DNA of 64,000 bases, from contig JAJSLM010000001.1 in assembly GCA_026127925.1 (NCBI GenBank), positions 1-64,000 of the forward strand, read 5' to 3'. The number at the start of each line of letters is the position of its first letter. The stretch's first letter is position 1. The notes beneath the pieces are model-generated. The model ran no database searches, was not told the origin of the DNA, and worked only from the letters and a program-made list of their open reading frames with translations. Source of the DNA: Thermoplasmatales archaeon (lineage in GTDB: Archaea; Thermoplasmatota; Thermoplasmata; Thermoplasmatales; Thermoplasmataceae). This document shows, piece by piece, positions 37,473 through 46,838 of the stretch. Position numbers and translations under genes: made by a program.

Positions 37473-39647
37473 ATGGAAAAAAAGATTTTAGTTGTAATTA
37501 TAGTAGTGGTACTTGTTGCCGCTGGGGTAGGTGGATATTTTGCCTACAGGGCCACGCACCCGGTGAAAACGAACTTGCCAACTTTGCATTTGACGGCTCT
37601 CTCCCCGCTCAATGCACTGGGGGAATATCAGTTGGGAGTAATAGTGAGTAATTATAAGGCAATAGGTATACCCGTTAATATAAAGCTTGTTTCGCCAACA
37701 ATGGTGGGAACGTGGAGTTCTCCGGGTTCCACGCCTCAGTTTGTCGATCTTGGATGGTTACCGGACTGGCCTGATCCTATAGCCCAGCAGTTATATCCAA
37801 TGACCTCGTATTCAAACGGCGGTGAATTTGGTGCGAATGAAGCTTGGGCAAGTAATGCAACTTTGAATAGTTCAATTGCACTTTCAACGGCGTTTAATCC
37901 AAACAAAGCTGCTCAAATGAGTGAGTTTGTCTCTCTCTATAAAACATTCTATGACCAGTATAATTATGTATGGTTCCCAAACCCGACCACTTACTTTTTT
38001 GTGCAGCCATATATCAATAATTTCACCTACAATGCTTATGAAAACTACTTCTATAACATGATGTCATATAATATGAGCTATGATGTAAATGGTATTAAAG
38101 CGCCAAGCACAAACTCACTTACCGATGTCGCAGATGGTTCGTCGCTGGCTGCCCCGGACTTTCTTGATCCTTCTCATGGATTTTTCGTTCAGGATGGGCC
38201 AATGTTTAGCGCAGCTTATCAACAGTTGTACGAACTGAATGGAACAAACTATTCCCAAACTGTTCCTGTCCTTGCTTCTGGTCCAGCAGTAACACCTCCC
38301 GGTGGGACCCCCTACCAGAATTACAATATAACTCTCCGATCTGGAATACATTTCAACAATTCAGATCTAGTGAACGCCTCCACTGTTTGGTTCTCATATT
38401 ACAGAACGATAGTAATGGCGCAGGGAGTTTCAGTTGACAACTATGGAGGTTTACTCTTCAACAATACAGCCTTTGCTTCAACTGCTCCATACTCGATTCC
38501 GGGGGGTTGGTTACACGATATGAGGGCAGTTTACAACAGTACCAGCAATTCCTACTTGAAAATGCCATATGAAACAAACTATTCTAATCTGAACGTTTCA
38601 AATACTGTTTTTGCTGCTAAATTCTTGGCATCAATGCTTTCGAGCTACTCACCATGGAGCAACAAAACTCAGGCCATGTTATTGGAATATCCTAACCAGG
38701 TAGTTGCAGTTCCTGATTTCGCAACAAATAGCAGCACCCTTAACCTTACAATAAACACACTCCATCCGTATCCATTCTTCCTTGCAGATACTGCCGAATG
38801 GTGGGGAAACATAGCAGACCCGTTATTCATAGATACTCACGATGGTGTAATCGCAACTCTTTCCAACAATTACACGAATGTTAATGGAATGCCTGGAACA
38901 GGGCCGTATTACATTAAATCAGTGGGCGCATCCCTCTCTACAGTTACTTTGGCGAGTGTTTCAAATTACTGGGGAAACGCTTACTGGAATAGCGCCAAGA
39001 ATGCACCAAAGGCAGGAACTGATTTCCCTGCTATCGCTCAACCAGCTCATATAGCTACATTGGTGCTTGACTACACCGTAGATCACAGCGGAAGAGTTTC
39101 AGGTTTCCTTGATAACACATATCAGCTTTCAGACGTTAGCTCATCTTACTTGGGCTCAATAATGAACGTGGCCCCTTACAAGACCTTGCCAGTAACAAGC
39201 TATTGGAAAAATGTTGGCTCAAACCCTGCGGTATTCTACCTCTCAATGAACAACTACAAATTCCCGACAAATATACTTGACTTTAGGAAAGCTATATGGT
39301 ATTCAATAAATCAGTCAGCAATCGGTTCACCGTTCTATTATACATTCTCTAACGGTTCAAAAGTATACCTTGCACAGAACTATATTGGTCCAATATCACC
39401 CGGGTTCACTAATTTCTATAACAATGCTACAAAGGGACTGGCTTTGGAGACTTACAATGTTCCACTTGCTGAACACTACCTGAATCTTGCCGGAATACAG
39501 GGAAAGTTCTATGTTACTTTACCTAACGGAACTAAACTGGGAGACACTTCATTAGCAAGTTCTTCTATAACTATAGTTTCGCAAGGCATTCTAACTGTGA
39601 GCCTACTTGCCCAGGACATGATGATGGCTGTCGTAAAACTCTTTTAA
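37473..39647 (+). CDS. Family 5 (peptide/oligopeptide) solute-binding protein with permuted domain order
   Basis: The protein begins with a membrane anchor (MEKKILVVIIVVVLVAAG) and is rich in N-glycosylation sequons, as expected for an extracellular binding protein. In normal SBP_bac_5 proteins the LR-x-G-V-x-F box comes early and the LGW-x-x-DWPDP box comes late. Here the late box DLGWLPDWPDP is at about residue 92, the usual C-terminal ending (NAYENYFYNMMSY) at about 190, then the usual N-terminal beginning (LTDVADGSSLAAPDFLDP, about 215) and LRSGIHFNNSD (about 289). The chain stops at about 724 within the segment that should precede the late box. It probably serves the convergent dpp-like operon at 40761-44757. 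The frame is open to 37458. Confidence 0.8.
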   Translation: MEKKILVVIIVVVLVAAGVGGYFAYRATHPVKTNLPTLHLTALSPLNALGEYQLGVIVSNYKAIGIPVNIKLVSPTMVGTWSSPGSTPQFVDLGWLPDWPDPIAQQLYPMTSYSNGGEFGANEAWASNATLNSSIALSTAFNPNKAAQMSEFVSLYKTFYDQYNYVWFPNPTTYFFVQPYINNFTYNAYENYFYNMMSYNMSYDVNGIKAPSTNSLTDVADGSSLAAPDFLDPSHGFFVQDGPMFSAAYQQLYELNGTNYSQTVPVLASGPAVTPPGGTPYQNYNITLRSGIHFNNSDLVNASTVWFSYYRTIVMAQGVSVDNYGGLLFNNTAFASTAPYSIPGGWLHDMRAVYNSTSNSYLKMPYETNYSNLNVSNTVFAAKFLASMLSSYSPWSNKTQAMLLEYPNQVVAVPDFATNSSTLNLTINTLHPYPFFLADTAEWWGNIADPLFIDTHDGVIATLSNNYTNVNGMPGTGPYYIKSVGASLSTVTLASVSNYWGNAYWNSAKNAPKAGTDFPAIAQPAHIATLVLDYTVDHSGRVSGFLDNTYQLSDVSSSYLGSIMNVAPYKTLPVTSYWKNVGSNPAVFYLSMNNYKFPTNILDFRKAIWYSINQSAIGSPFYYTFSNGSKVYLAQNYIGPISPGFTNFYNNATKGLALETYNVPLAEHYLNLAGIQGKFYVTLPNGTKLGDTSLASSSITIVSQGILTVSLLAQDMMMAVVKLF

Positions 39648-39661
39648 TCTTGAATTTTAAT

Positions 39662-39713
39662 TAATTTTTTTTCCTTTTTTATTATAATTTTTCGTTTTTT
39701 TTGATTTCTAGCT
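39662..39713 (+). terminator. T-rich terminator of the solute-binding protein gene
   Basis: Four T runs of five to eight nt follow within 60 nt of the stop codon, typical of archaeal termination. Confidence 0.6.
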
Positions 39714-40000
39714 TCATATAAAGAAGATGTACGTATATTGAAAATCCAACCCATCTTGAATAGGCGATTTGAGATCCGCGCAAATAAACTAACTATGGTT
39801 GTGTTCAATAGTAGGTCCTAGATTTATGCTGGGAAATTATTTTTGCGCCTGAAATAGGTCTCTATCAAAATACAGCAGTTTATTTATAGGGTTCTTCTAG
39901 TTACGCAGCGGTTAGAGGGACTGAATAATAGGGCGCTGTAACGTCTTGTCATAAATTAGCTAAAGCGACCAGACAAAGGTTTAAAAATCAAATCACTTTA
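39714..40000. other. Non-coding stretch, nothing recognised
   Basis: No open frame with coding character is visible over these 287 nt. It borders the transposase remnant at 40001 and may include the remains of its end. Confidence 0.4.
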
Positions 40001-40310
40001 CTAATCATCGATAAAGTACTTGGTTTGCTGTAATTTCGAAAAGATCCTGTACAACCATGATTTATCTCCATATTGGTATATCTTCTTTCTGGCACGTTTT
40101 TTGAATTCAAGATTCCAGCTCTCTATAACGTTTATCCTCTTCAGTATCCTCTGGCGTGGTTCAATGTAAGTTTTGTAATTATAAAGTGATGGGTGCCACT
40201 CTCAAACATTTCTGATGCACTTTAAGGGTATTCTCGAGAAAGTGCATCCAGTGCCATTGACATAATGGATTCATTATCCTGAGACTCCATTTGCCCTTTC
40301 GTATAGGTTA
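40001..40310 (-). pseudogene. Transposase C-terminal remnant (mutator/IS256-like)
   Basis: On the minus strand 40201 down to 40001 encodes EWHPSLYNYKTYIEPRQRI, then LKRINVIESWNLEFKKRARK and on to a TAG. The R-x-N-V/A-I-E-S-x-x-x-E-x-(K/R)-(K/R) pattern is the C-terminal catalytic Glu region of mutator-type transposases. Upstream, in another frame, CQWHWMHFLENTLK resembles the C-x-x-H...N-x-L box of that family. The rest of the gene is missing, so it is a frameshifted fragment. Confidence 0.55.
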
Positions 40311-40360
40311 ATCAGCTTTCAAAAGTATGAGCAAAATTTTCAATTTTAAATTCAACATGT

Positions 40361-40768
40361 CTACTTAAATAGTGTTTTTTCTCTTCCAATGTGCTCTTCT
40401 ATCTCATTTAGTAGTTTTCTCCCATTTTCGGTATCTCTAATGCCTATGGCACCTCTTGGTGTTACAATATAGACGGATGAAAGGCCAAATCTCTTTTGCA
40501 AAATTCCCTCGATAATAAAAGCATCCTTTATGTTAAAATAATAGATCAGGTTTTTCTTAAAGAATGTCGTTAACTGTATACCTTCTGTAGTTAAACTAAA
40601 TTTGGAGGAATACTTGTATGCCTCGTAAGTGAAGGTCATAGCAAACCAGATTCCGACAAATATCAAGTAATCTGTCAGATTCTTTGCGCTTATTTCTAAG
40701 ACTGCCGAGAATATCAATAAAGCTATTACGCTCTTTAGAGTCGTTTTTTCTATTCCATGCTTATTCAT
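40361..40768 (-). CDS. Membrane protein with bacterial PH-like domain
   Basis: Two hydrophobic segments (residues about 12-30 and 33-50) are followed by a beta-rich domain of about 80 residues (FSLTTEGIQLTTFFKKNLIYYFNIKDAF..., VYIVTPRGAIGIRDTENGRKLLNEIEEH) with the pattern of bPH2/YdbT-type PH domains. Function is unknown. Its start overlaps the 3' end of the downstream-oriented ABC ATPase by 8 nt, so it is the last gene of the dpp-like operon. Confidence 0.65.
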   Translation of the reverse strand: MNKHGIEKTTLKSVIALLIFSAVLEISAKNLTDYLIFVGIWFAMTFTYEAYKYSSKFSLTTEGIQLTTFFKKNLIYYFNIKDAFIIEGILQKRFGLSSVYIVTPRGAIGIRDTENGRKLLNEIEEHIGREKTLFK

Positions 40769-41768
40769 ACAGCCAACAGGCTACCTGGTAATTCCCATAG
40801 TTGATCAGTGGGGGATCTTCAGTTTTGCACTTCTCCATTACGAATGGGCATCTAGGGTGAAACCTGCATCCAGATGGCAAATTTATAAGGCTGGGAACAT
40901 CTCCAACCGGTGGCTTCACGTCTTTTACACTCGTTGTTGGAACAGAGCTTAACAGCAATTGTGTATAGGGGTGAAGTGGCTTTGCAAGGACATCATTTGT
41001 CTGTCCATACTCGACGATCTTACCTGCGTATAGGACAACTATAAAGTCCGATATGTATTTTGCCACCAATATATTGTGAGTAATGAAGATATAAGTCAAT
41101 TTGTACTGATTTTGAAGATCAACAAGTATGTTAAGCATCTGTGCCTGGACAGATTCATCAAGCGCAGAAGTTGGCTCATCCAGGATAAGTAGCTCCGGCC
41201 TTTTTATTAACGACTTTGCAACAGCAACTCTCTGAACCTGTCCACCAGAAAGTTCCCTTGCCTGCTTGTCTTTGACTTCTTTGTACGCCAGACCAACCTG
41301 TTCAATTACTTCCTCAACTTTCTTGTACAGAAGAGCTTCATAAGTCATACTTCGGCTTTTGGCCTCAGCCAGAAGCTCTTTTTTTCTCTCAACTGGAATA
41401 TTCAGAAGAGGTTCAAGGACGATATTCTTAACCTTCATTTTTGGATTAAGTGAAGTCGAAGGGTTCTGGAAAACCATATCGACATTTTTTCTCACATCGC
41501 TATATGTCTGTTTTTGTATCTTTTTGCCTTCGAAATAAGCTTCTCCTTTGGTTGGTACTTCTAGGGTTGTAAACACTTTTCCCATAGTTGTTTTTCCTGA
41601 ACCACTTTCTCCAACTATAGCAACTACTTTATCTCTTGGAATAGAAATGGTGACTCCATCGAGTGCTTTAACGAATATTTTGGGGACACCAACCAATGCA
41701 TCAAGAAATCCCCTTTTTTGTGCGAGATAATATTTCTCCACATTTTCTAATCTGCAAATTTCACTCAT
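40761..41768 (-). CDS. Peptide ABC transporter ATPase, DppF-like
   Basis: Walker A GESGSGKTT (about 54), Q-loop MVFQNPSTSLNP (about 98), signature LSGGQVQRVAVAKSL (about 173), Walker B LLILDEPTSALD (about 193) and H-loop FITHN (about 224) are intact. The C-terminal oligopeptide-type extension with Cys box CRFHPRCPFVMEKC (about 297-310) marks the Opp/Dpp family. An insert between Q-loop and signature (about 115-150) is longer than usual. It overlaps the preceding ATPase gene by 8 nt. Confidence 0.93.
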   Translation of the reverse strand: MSEICRLENVEKYYLAQKRGFLDALVGVPKIFVKALDGVTISIPRDKVVAIVGESGSGKTTMGKVFTTLEVPTKGEAYFEGKKIQKQTYSDVRKNVDMVFQNPSTSLNPKMKVKNIVLEPLLNIPVERKKELLAEAKSRSMTYEALLYKKVEEVIEQVGLAYKEVKDKQARELSGGQVQRVAVAKSLIKRPELLILDEPTSALDESVQAQMLNILVDLQNQYKLTYIFITHNILVAKYISDFIVVLYAGKIVEYGQTNDVLAKPLHPYTQLLLSSVPTTSVKDVKPPVGDVPSLINLPSGCRFHPRCPFVMEKCKTEDPPLINYGNYQVACWLYE

Positions 41769-42726
41769 ATAACCAGCACCTTATCTCCCTGCCATTCGTA
41801 ACTATGGCATCTGGTTCTTCATTTAAGCATTTTTCAAAAACAAACTTGCATCTTGGATTGAACTTACAACCATTTGGAAGGCTAAGATATGATGGGGGGG
41901 AACCAGGGATAGAGTACAGTCGTCCACTTTCCTTCGGCGCGCTAGGTATGCTTGATATGAGGCCAGAGGTGTACGGGTGCATAGGTTTCTTAACAAGATC
42001 AGTAGTTTTACCAAGTTCCATAACTCTACCTGCATAGAACACAAGCATCCTGTTAGACAGGACATAGGCAAGGCCAATATCATGAGTAATAAATATTATA
42101 GAAAGCCCCGTTTGCTTATTCAGGTCTCTTAGCAATTTTATAACTTGTGCCTGTATGGTCACATCTAGTGCAGTAGTTGGTTCATCAGCGATAAGTAGTT
42201 TCGGGCGAAGCAAAAGAGCCATGCAAATCACAACTCTCTGAACCTGGCCACCAGAAAGTTCGTGTGGATACCTGAGCATTATTTTCTCTGGATCAGGTAG
42301 ACGCAAACTAGTCATGGCTTCAATAACTTCCTTTCTGGCATCGTCCTCGGTCATTTGACGTCTCGTTCTTTCATTCCTAATGAACAGCGCTTCAAGCAAT
42401 TGTGTTCCAACTCTTTTTACGGGATTGAGGCTATTTAAAGGATTCTGAAAAATCATAAAGACTGTTGTACCGCGTAATTTGGTCATCTCTTTTTCAGACA
42501 ATTTGAGGATATTTAAGTCGTCAAGCGTTACCTCTCCCGTTGCGATTCCAACCGGAGGAAGCATTCTAGATATTACCTGCCCCAATGTTGATTTCCCGCT
42601 GGCGGATTCACCAACAAGAGAAACCAGTTCCCCTTCCTCGACGTCTAAGTTCAAATTATCTATAACCTTATATTTACCAGCAACTGTATTGTATGAAACG
42701 TTTAGATTCTTAATACTGAGCAACAA
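41761..42726 (-). CDS. Peptide ABC transporter ATPase, DppD-like
   Basis: Walker A GESASGKST, Q-loop MIFQNPLNSLNP, signature LSGGQVQRVVICMAL, Walker B LLIADEPTTALD and H-loop FITHDIGLAYVLS are all present. The C-terminal Cys box CKFNPRCKFVFEKC identifies the oligopeptide subfamily. Length 321 aa is normal. It works as a heterodimer with the DppF-like protein to energise the permease pair upstream in the operon. Confidence 0.93.
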   Translation of the reverse strand: MLLSIKNLNVSYNTVAGKYKVIDNLNLDVEEGELVSLVGESASGKSTLGQVISRMLPPVGIATGEVTLDDLNILKLSEKEMTKLRGTTVFMIFQNPLNSLNPVKRVGTQLLEALFIRNERTRRQMTEDDARKEVIEAMTSLRLPDPEKIMLRYPHELSGGQVQRVVICMALLLRPKLLIADEPTTALDVTIQAQVIKLLRDLNKQTGLSIIFITHDIGLAYVLSNRMLVFYAGRVMELGKTTDLVKKPMHPYTSGLISSIPSAPKESGRLYSIPGSPPSYLSLPNGCKFNPRCKFVFEKCLNEEPDAIVTNGREIRCWLYE

Positions 42727-42739
42727 TTGTCAACACACC

Positions 42740-43672
42740 CTAATAATTGATCCTGTTTGAAATTATGTCCTGCATTCTGTCCCCAACCAGGACAAAACCT
42801 ATGACTATTATAAGTATAGCAAGTCCGGGGAATATTGCGTACCACCATCCAGTGGGTAGTGTTCCCACTCCGTTAGACGCCATAGATCCAAGCTCTGGTA
42901 TCGGAGGTTCAAGCCCTATACCGAGGAAAGCAAGTGTGGAATACGTGAGGATAACATTTCCAAAATCAAGTGCCGCATAAGCAATGATTGGATCTAATGA
43001 GTTCATGAACAAGTAACGGAAAAATAACCTAGTAAAAGATACATTATTCAGTTTTGCAGCTTGAACATAATCTAGGTTTTTTATCCTTAAAGTCTGTGCT
43101 CTGAAAAACCTCGCATAAATTGGCCACCATATAATAACAAGAGCGAGTATAACTCCGCTCAGAGTCTCATCAAACATGACTGAAAGTGCTATAACAAGGA
43201 CGAGAGCTGGCAGTGAAAGGAAAGCGTCAGTGATCCTCATTACAGTCTCATCTGTAAACTTACCCCTGTAACCAGCGAATACACCAAGTATCCCGCCAAT
43301 CAATATGGCCGAAAGAACCACAAGAATTGATATGAATGCATCCCTAGGCATAGCATATAGCATCCTTGACCATATGTCTTCCCCATAAGTGTTTGTGCCG
43401 AATATATACGTTAAAGTTGGAGGGTGAAGATGCATTGGAAGGTTATAGCTGAACGGATCATGTGGTAGTAATGCTAGGGCAGGGCCACTTGTACCGAAAA
43501 ATAATTCCAACGTTCCCTGTATTAGAGACCATCCAAGAAATGCCACAACTATTATCAAGCCCAGTATCGCGCTGGGGTCCTTTATCATAAGTTTTAGATA
43601 CTCAATCAGCCTGTTTGTTTTCTTAACCTTTTCCTTTCTAATCATTTGAGCCGGTAAAGACGCATCAGTCAT
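42740..43672 (-). CDS. Peptide ABC transporter permease, DppC-like
   Basis: About six hydrophobic segments are present. The N-terminal leader helix region is typical of OppC/DppC, then FGTNTYGEDIWSRMLYAMPRD (about 92-112) and the EAA loop around FFRAQTLRIKNLDYVQAAKL (about 188-207). The C-terminus ends in the usual GDRMQDIISNR. It overlaps dppB by 4 nt and is 13 nt upstream of the DppD-like gene. Confidence 0.92.
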   Translation of the reverse strand: MTDASLPAQMIRKEKVKKTNRLIEYLKLMIKDPSAILGLIIVVAFLGWSLIQGTLELFFGTSGPALALLPHDPFSYNLPMHLHPPTLTYIFGTNTYGEDIWSRMLYAMPRDAFISILVVLSAILIGGILGVFAGYRGKFTDETVMRITDAFLSLPALVLVIALSVMFDETLSGVILALVIIWWPIYARFFRAQTLRIKNLDYVQAAKLNNVSFTRLFFRYLFMNSLDPIIAYAALDFGNVILTYSTLAFLGIGLEPPIPELGSMASNGVGTLPTGWWYAIFPGLAILIIVIGFVLVGDRMQDIISNRINY

Positions 43673-44757
43673 TCTAACCTCACCCTTGGATCAAGAACAC
43701 CGTATAATATATCTGCTATCAAATTGGCAACTATAATCGTTAAGGCTATTATTATTGTAGTTCCCAGTATTGCAGGGTAATCTAGATTATAAATAGCCTG
43801 GACAATATAATAGCCTATGCCATGATAAGAAAATATTTCCTCGATAACTACGGCTCCAGCAACCGAAAATGCAAGATCGAGAACTATATAGGTGACAAGC
43901 GGTATCGAGGCATTCCTTAATGCAACACTATAAATTGCTTTATTTCTTGGCACACCCTTCATCAGCGTAAGTCGAAAATAATCAGTTTCCATAACGTCCA
44001 GCATCGTAGATCTCGTCAGTCTCGTTATAATGCCAAAAGATAAAAGCGCAATAGCAAGAGTTGGTAAAATCATGTGATGGATAAGACTGATCATATACGG
44101 CCAATCTCTAGCCCATAACGCATTAAGGATTGGAAATGCGAGCACATCTGGAGGAGCCTTTAGTGTCGGATTGACCATATTTATTGCCGGCAACAACCTC
44201 AAATCATATGCAATAACAAGCTGAAGCACTGCAGCAAGAAGAAATGTGGGCATCGACCAAGTTGCCAGATAAAAGCCCTTAACGGTGTTATCAGCCGGCT
44301 TTCTTCTTCTAGCCGCAGCATAAGCACCGGTGTACAGTCCAAGAATTATGGAAATGACAATTCCAGTTAACACGAATTCTAGGGTTCTTGGAAGGTACTT
44401 TCCTATCAATGTGATTACCGGCTGATCTTTAATGGGGTCTATACCAAAATTACCCTTAAAGATATTTATAATATATGTGAAAATTTGCACATATACGGGT
44501 GCATCCAGTCCATGTGTTTTAGCGTAAGCAGCATAAAAGGTAAGCGAACCATGAGGAACACCGCTATATATTTTTGCAAGTGATATCGGGTTTGGTGCAA
44601 TCACATGTATTAGGACAAAAATAAACACTATTAGTATTAAAAGGGTAAAAACGGCATAAATGGCTCTCCGAATAATAAACGCAATGGTCCTGCTATCCAT
44701 CTTTTCTAGATCGCTACTGTCATTCTTAAGTTTTTGCTTCTGTACTATGGCGGTCAC
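43669..44757 (-). CDS. Peptide ABC transporter permease, DppB-like
   Basis: The protein shows the DppB/OppB layout: first membrane helix at about 27-50, large external loop (GVPHGSLTFYAAYAKTHGLD), and a permease domain with an EAA loop TRLTRSTMLDVMETDYFRL (about 243-261). The C-terminus GVLDPRVRLE is typical. The frame starts with GTG at 44757; a TATA-like TTTTATAA on the minus strand lies only about 10 nt upstream, so the internal ATG at 44700 (MDSRTIAFIIRR) may be the real start. It is the first gene of the operon, and a two-ORF insertion element lies directly upstream. Confidence 0.9.
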   Translation of the reverse strand: MTAIVQKQKLKNDSSDLEKMDSRTIAFIIRRAIYAVFTLLILIVFIFVLIHVIAPNPISLAKIYSGVPHGSLTFYAAYAKTHGLDAPVYVQIFTYIINIFKGNFGIDPIKDQPVITLIGKYLPRTLEFVLTGIVISIILGLYTGAYAAARRRKPADNTVKGFYLATWSMPTFLLAAVLQLVIAYDLRLLPAINMVNPTLKAPPDVLAFPILNALWARDWPYMISLIHHMILPTLAIALLSFGIITRLTRSTMLDVMETDYFRLTLMKGVPRNKAIYSVALRNASIPLVTYIVLDLAFSVAGAVVIEEIFSYHGIGYYIVQAIYNLDYPAILGTTIIIALTIIVANLIADILYGVLDPRVRLE

Positions 44758-44850
44758 TTAGTGTTATAAAATCAGCAATTTGATCATCAATTTTCTCTCC
44801 GTTTGACTGAGTGACCGAAAGATTCATATCCTATGTGGTAATACCCATAT

Positions 44851-45162
44851 ATGACACTGATACCACACAAGGTGAAAAGAAACGGCCATGAATATTACGA
44901 GCTGGTTGACGAGAAATGGGTCAACGGAAAGCCTGTGATCAAGTATGCAGGATACCTCGGTAAATCTCTGAATTCGAAGACAGAGGTGGATCCTGAGCAG
45001 ATCGTCAAGTATGTCTCACGCCTGTTGAAGAAAGGGATAAGCCAGGAAGAGATCGACGAGATACTGAAGAAGATCGGGATCGAATATGATGCATGGCCCA
45101 TAACGAAGATCATCATAGAGAATGATCTGAAACTGCAGAAAGTATTCCTAAAGCTGAAATGA
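44851..45162 (+). CDS. Small ORF1 of insertion element
   Basis: The 103-residue protein begins with a beta-rich segment (HEYYELVDEKWVNGKPVIKYAGYLGKS) like the N-terminus of IS1634-type transposases and continues with a helical segment containing KKGISQEEIDEILKKIG, resembling a helix-turn-helix. It overlaps ORF2 by 4 nt (ATGA), so the two are translationally coupled. It probably supplies DNA binding for the transposase. Confidence 0.65.
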   Translation: MTLIPHKVKRNGHEYYELVDEKWVNGKPVIKYAGYLGKSLNSKTEVDPEQIVKYVSRLLKKGISQEEIDEILKKIGIEYDAWPITKIIIENDLKLQKVFLKLK

Positions 45163-46838
45163 ACATGGAGATTACCTTTTCACCCGGATTCTCAACATGC
45201 CCGAAATGCGGTTCCAGGCTTGTTCTTTACAAGACTGAGAGAAGGGTGGTGAAATCGGTTGATTACGGATTCACCGCCGTCCATCGTCCGATGATATGCA
45301 GGCATGATAAGATTGTATTCAGATCTGAAAGAATATCTGGAATCGTGTCACCACACTGCACCTATGCGAACGATGTGATGCTTGAATCCGCCATCAGAAG
45401 ATACATAGATGGAAGAAGCAGTTCCGAGATCGCACTGGATATGCATAACGGTATATCCGAAAGGCATGTTAGGAGGCTGAGCAGCACAGCGCTTGATATA
45501 TTCCCCGTCATACACTCCAGGAACACGGATAAACTCAGATCTTCCATCAAATCATACATACTGCAGATAGACGGCACAACCGATTCTGATTTCTCCATGA
45601 TCGTTGCAGTGAGGGATTCCATATCGGATTTCGTTCTCCATGTGAATAGGTGCAGCTTGGAATCGGAGGAGTCCATGAAGACCGTCCTGCAGGGTGTGAA
45701 GGAAAGGTTCGGCGATCCATCAGGGATTACATGCGACATGAGATCTGGAATAATTTCTGCTGCACAATCCGTATTTCCAGAAACACCGATACGCATATGC
45801 CTGATGCACTTCCTCCGCGGTCTCGGAAAGGAACTGATGCACGATCTTCACACAGATCTCCGCATAATGATCAACCGGATGGGAATAAAATCCACCATGA
45901 AATCCATACTGAACAATATGCCCGATCACGATCAGAGGACGCTTGACGAAATCGGGGATGGATACGTATCTTTTCGGGATAAGCTGGAGATCATGGCGGT
46001 GAGACGGATACTGGAGAAGCTGATCGAAACAACGGGAAGTTCAGGTTACGGTTTTCCCTTCTCCCTCAAGCACATGAACTTCTACCTTGCATGCCTGGAG
46101 GCAAAGAACGGCCTGGCAGGGCTATCAGGAAAGATTGTGTCAGAAAAGGCGAAAGAATACGTGAAATCCATCATGGATCATGTTGCTGCAATAACTGATA
46201 ACGATACAATAAGTGCCACTGGAAGAAATCTCGGTTCAGTCAATGCCCTCTTCCAGTCCATGAGGAGGGCATTCAAGGTGCCTCGCATGGGAAAGCTGTC
46301 TGACGAGATTCCCGATGACGATTCCATTCATGACAGGTGCAGCCTCATCGTTGAACACATGGAGGTGTTTCTTCATGCAGACATACCCGATCATATCAGG
46401 ACAGCCGCCAGAATTATCATGGAGAGATACCGCAGGAGGGAGACAATGCTTTTTGCCAACAACGCTGAACATACCATTCCGAGGACAAACAACGGCATGG
46501 AGAGATTCTTCAAGAAACTGAGAAGAAACGTGAGGAAACGAACGGGAAACACGAATACGGGAAGTATTCTTGCACAGAGTGGCGAGTCACTGGCACTGTT
46601 CCAGAATATGGGGAATCCAGAGTACGTGAAGATCGTTTTCGGTTCCATGGACATTGCGTCTGTCTTCGCAAAGCTGAGAAAACCATTCATGAAGAAAGGC
46701 ATGACTACGCAAAGCAAAAAGGAGCTGATGAAAAAGGGAACAGAGATGCTGATGAAAGATTCACTTCCAAATACTCCGTATACGCCGGAATTCATGGAAC
46801 AGGCATATTCGACAAGGAGAAGTTCCAGTATGATCTAA
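45159..46838 (+). CDS. DDE-type transposase (ORF2 of insertion element)
   Basis: The 559-residue protein has an N-terminal zinc-ribbon-like pair (CPKCGSRL, about 14-21, with a later Cys/His pair MICRHDK), an HTH-like segment SSSEIALDMHNGISERHVRRL (about 85), and DDE core candidates LQIDGTTDSDF (first Asp, about 130), ITCDMRSGIISAAQSVFP (second Asp, about 188) and TNNGMERFFKKLRRNVRKRTG (Glu, about 450). The arrangement matches mutator-like DDE enzymes in pattern, but the exact IS family is not recognised. The frame is intact. Confidence 0.8.
   Translation: MNMEITFSPGFSTCPKCGSRLVLYKTERRVVKSVDYGFTAVHRPMICRHDKIVFRSERISGIVSPHCTYANDVMLESAIRRYIDGRSSSEIALDMHNGISERHVRRLSSTALDIFPVIHSRNTDKLRSSIKSYILQIDGTTDSDFSMIVAVRDSISDFVLHVNRCSLESEESMKTVLQGVKERFGDPSGITCDMRSGIISAAQSVFPETPIRICLMHFLRGLGKELMHDLHTDLRIMINRMGIKSTMKSILNNMPDHDQRTLDEIGDGYVSFRDKLEIMAVRRILEKLIETTGSSGYGFPFSLKHMNFYLACLEAKNGLAGLSGKIVSEKAKEYVKSIMDHVAAITDNDTISATGRNLGSVNALFQSMRRAFKVPRMGKLSDEIPDDDSIHDRCSLIVEHMEVFLHADIPDHIRTAARIIMERYRRRETMLFANNAEHTIPRTNNGMERFFKKLRRNVRKRTGNTNTGSILAQSGESLALFQNMGNPEYVKIVFGSMDIASVFAKLRKPFMKKGMTTQSKKELMKKGTEMLMKDSLPNTPYTPEFMEQAYSTRRSSSMI

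Larger units (their letters stand above)
44851..46838 (+). mobile_element. Two-ORF insertion element of uncertain family
   Basis: Two overlapping genes (44851-45162 and 45159-46838) form a transposition module. I could not identify terminal inverted repeats or a target duplication by eye in the 95 nt to the left or the 200 nt to the right, so the true ends are not known and the span given is coding only. The family may be an ISNCY-type (ISA1214-like), which is a guess. Confidence 0.6.

Noticed and set aside
44758-44850. Terminal inverted repeat for the two-ORF insertion element
   Set aside because: Comparison by eye with 46839-47050 gave only matches of five or six nt (for example CTATG/CATAG), no better than chance.
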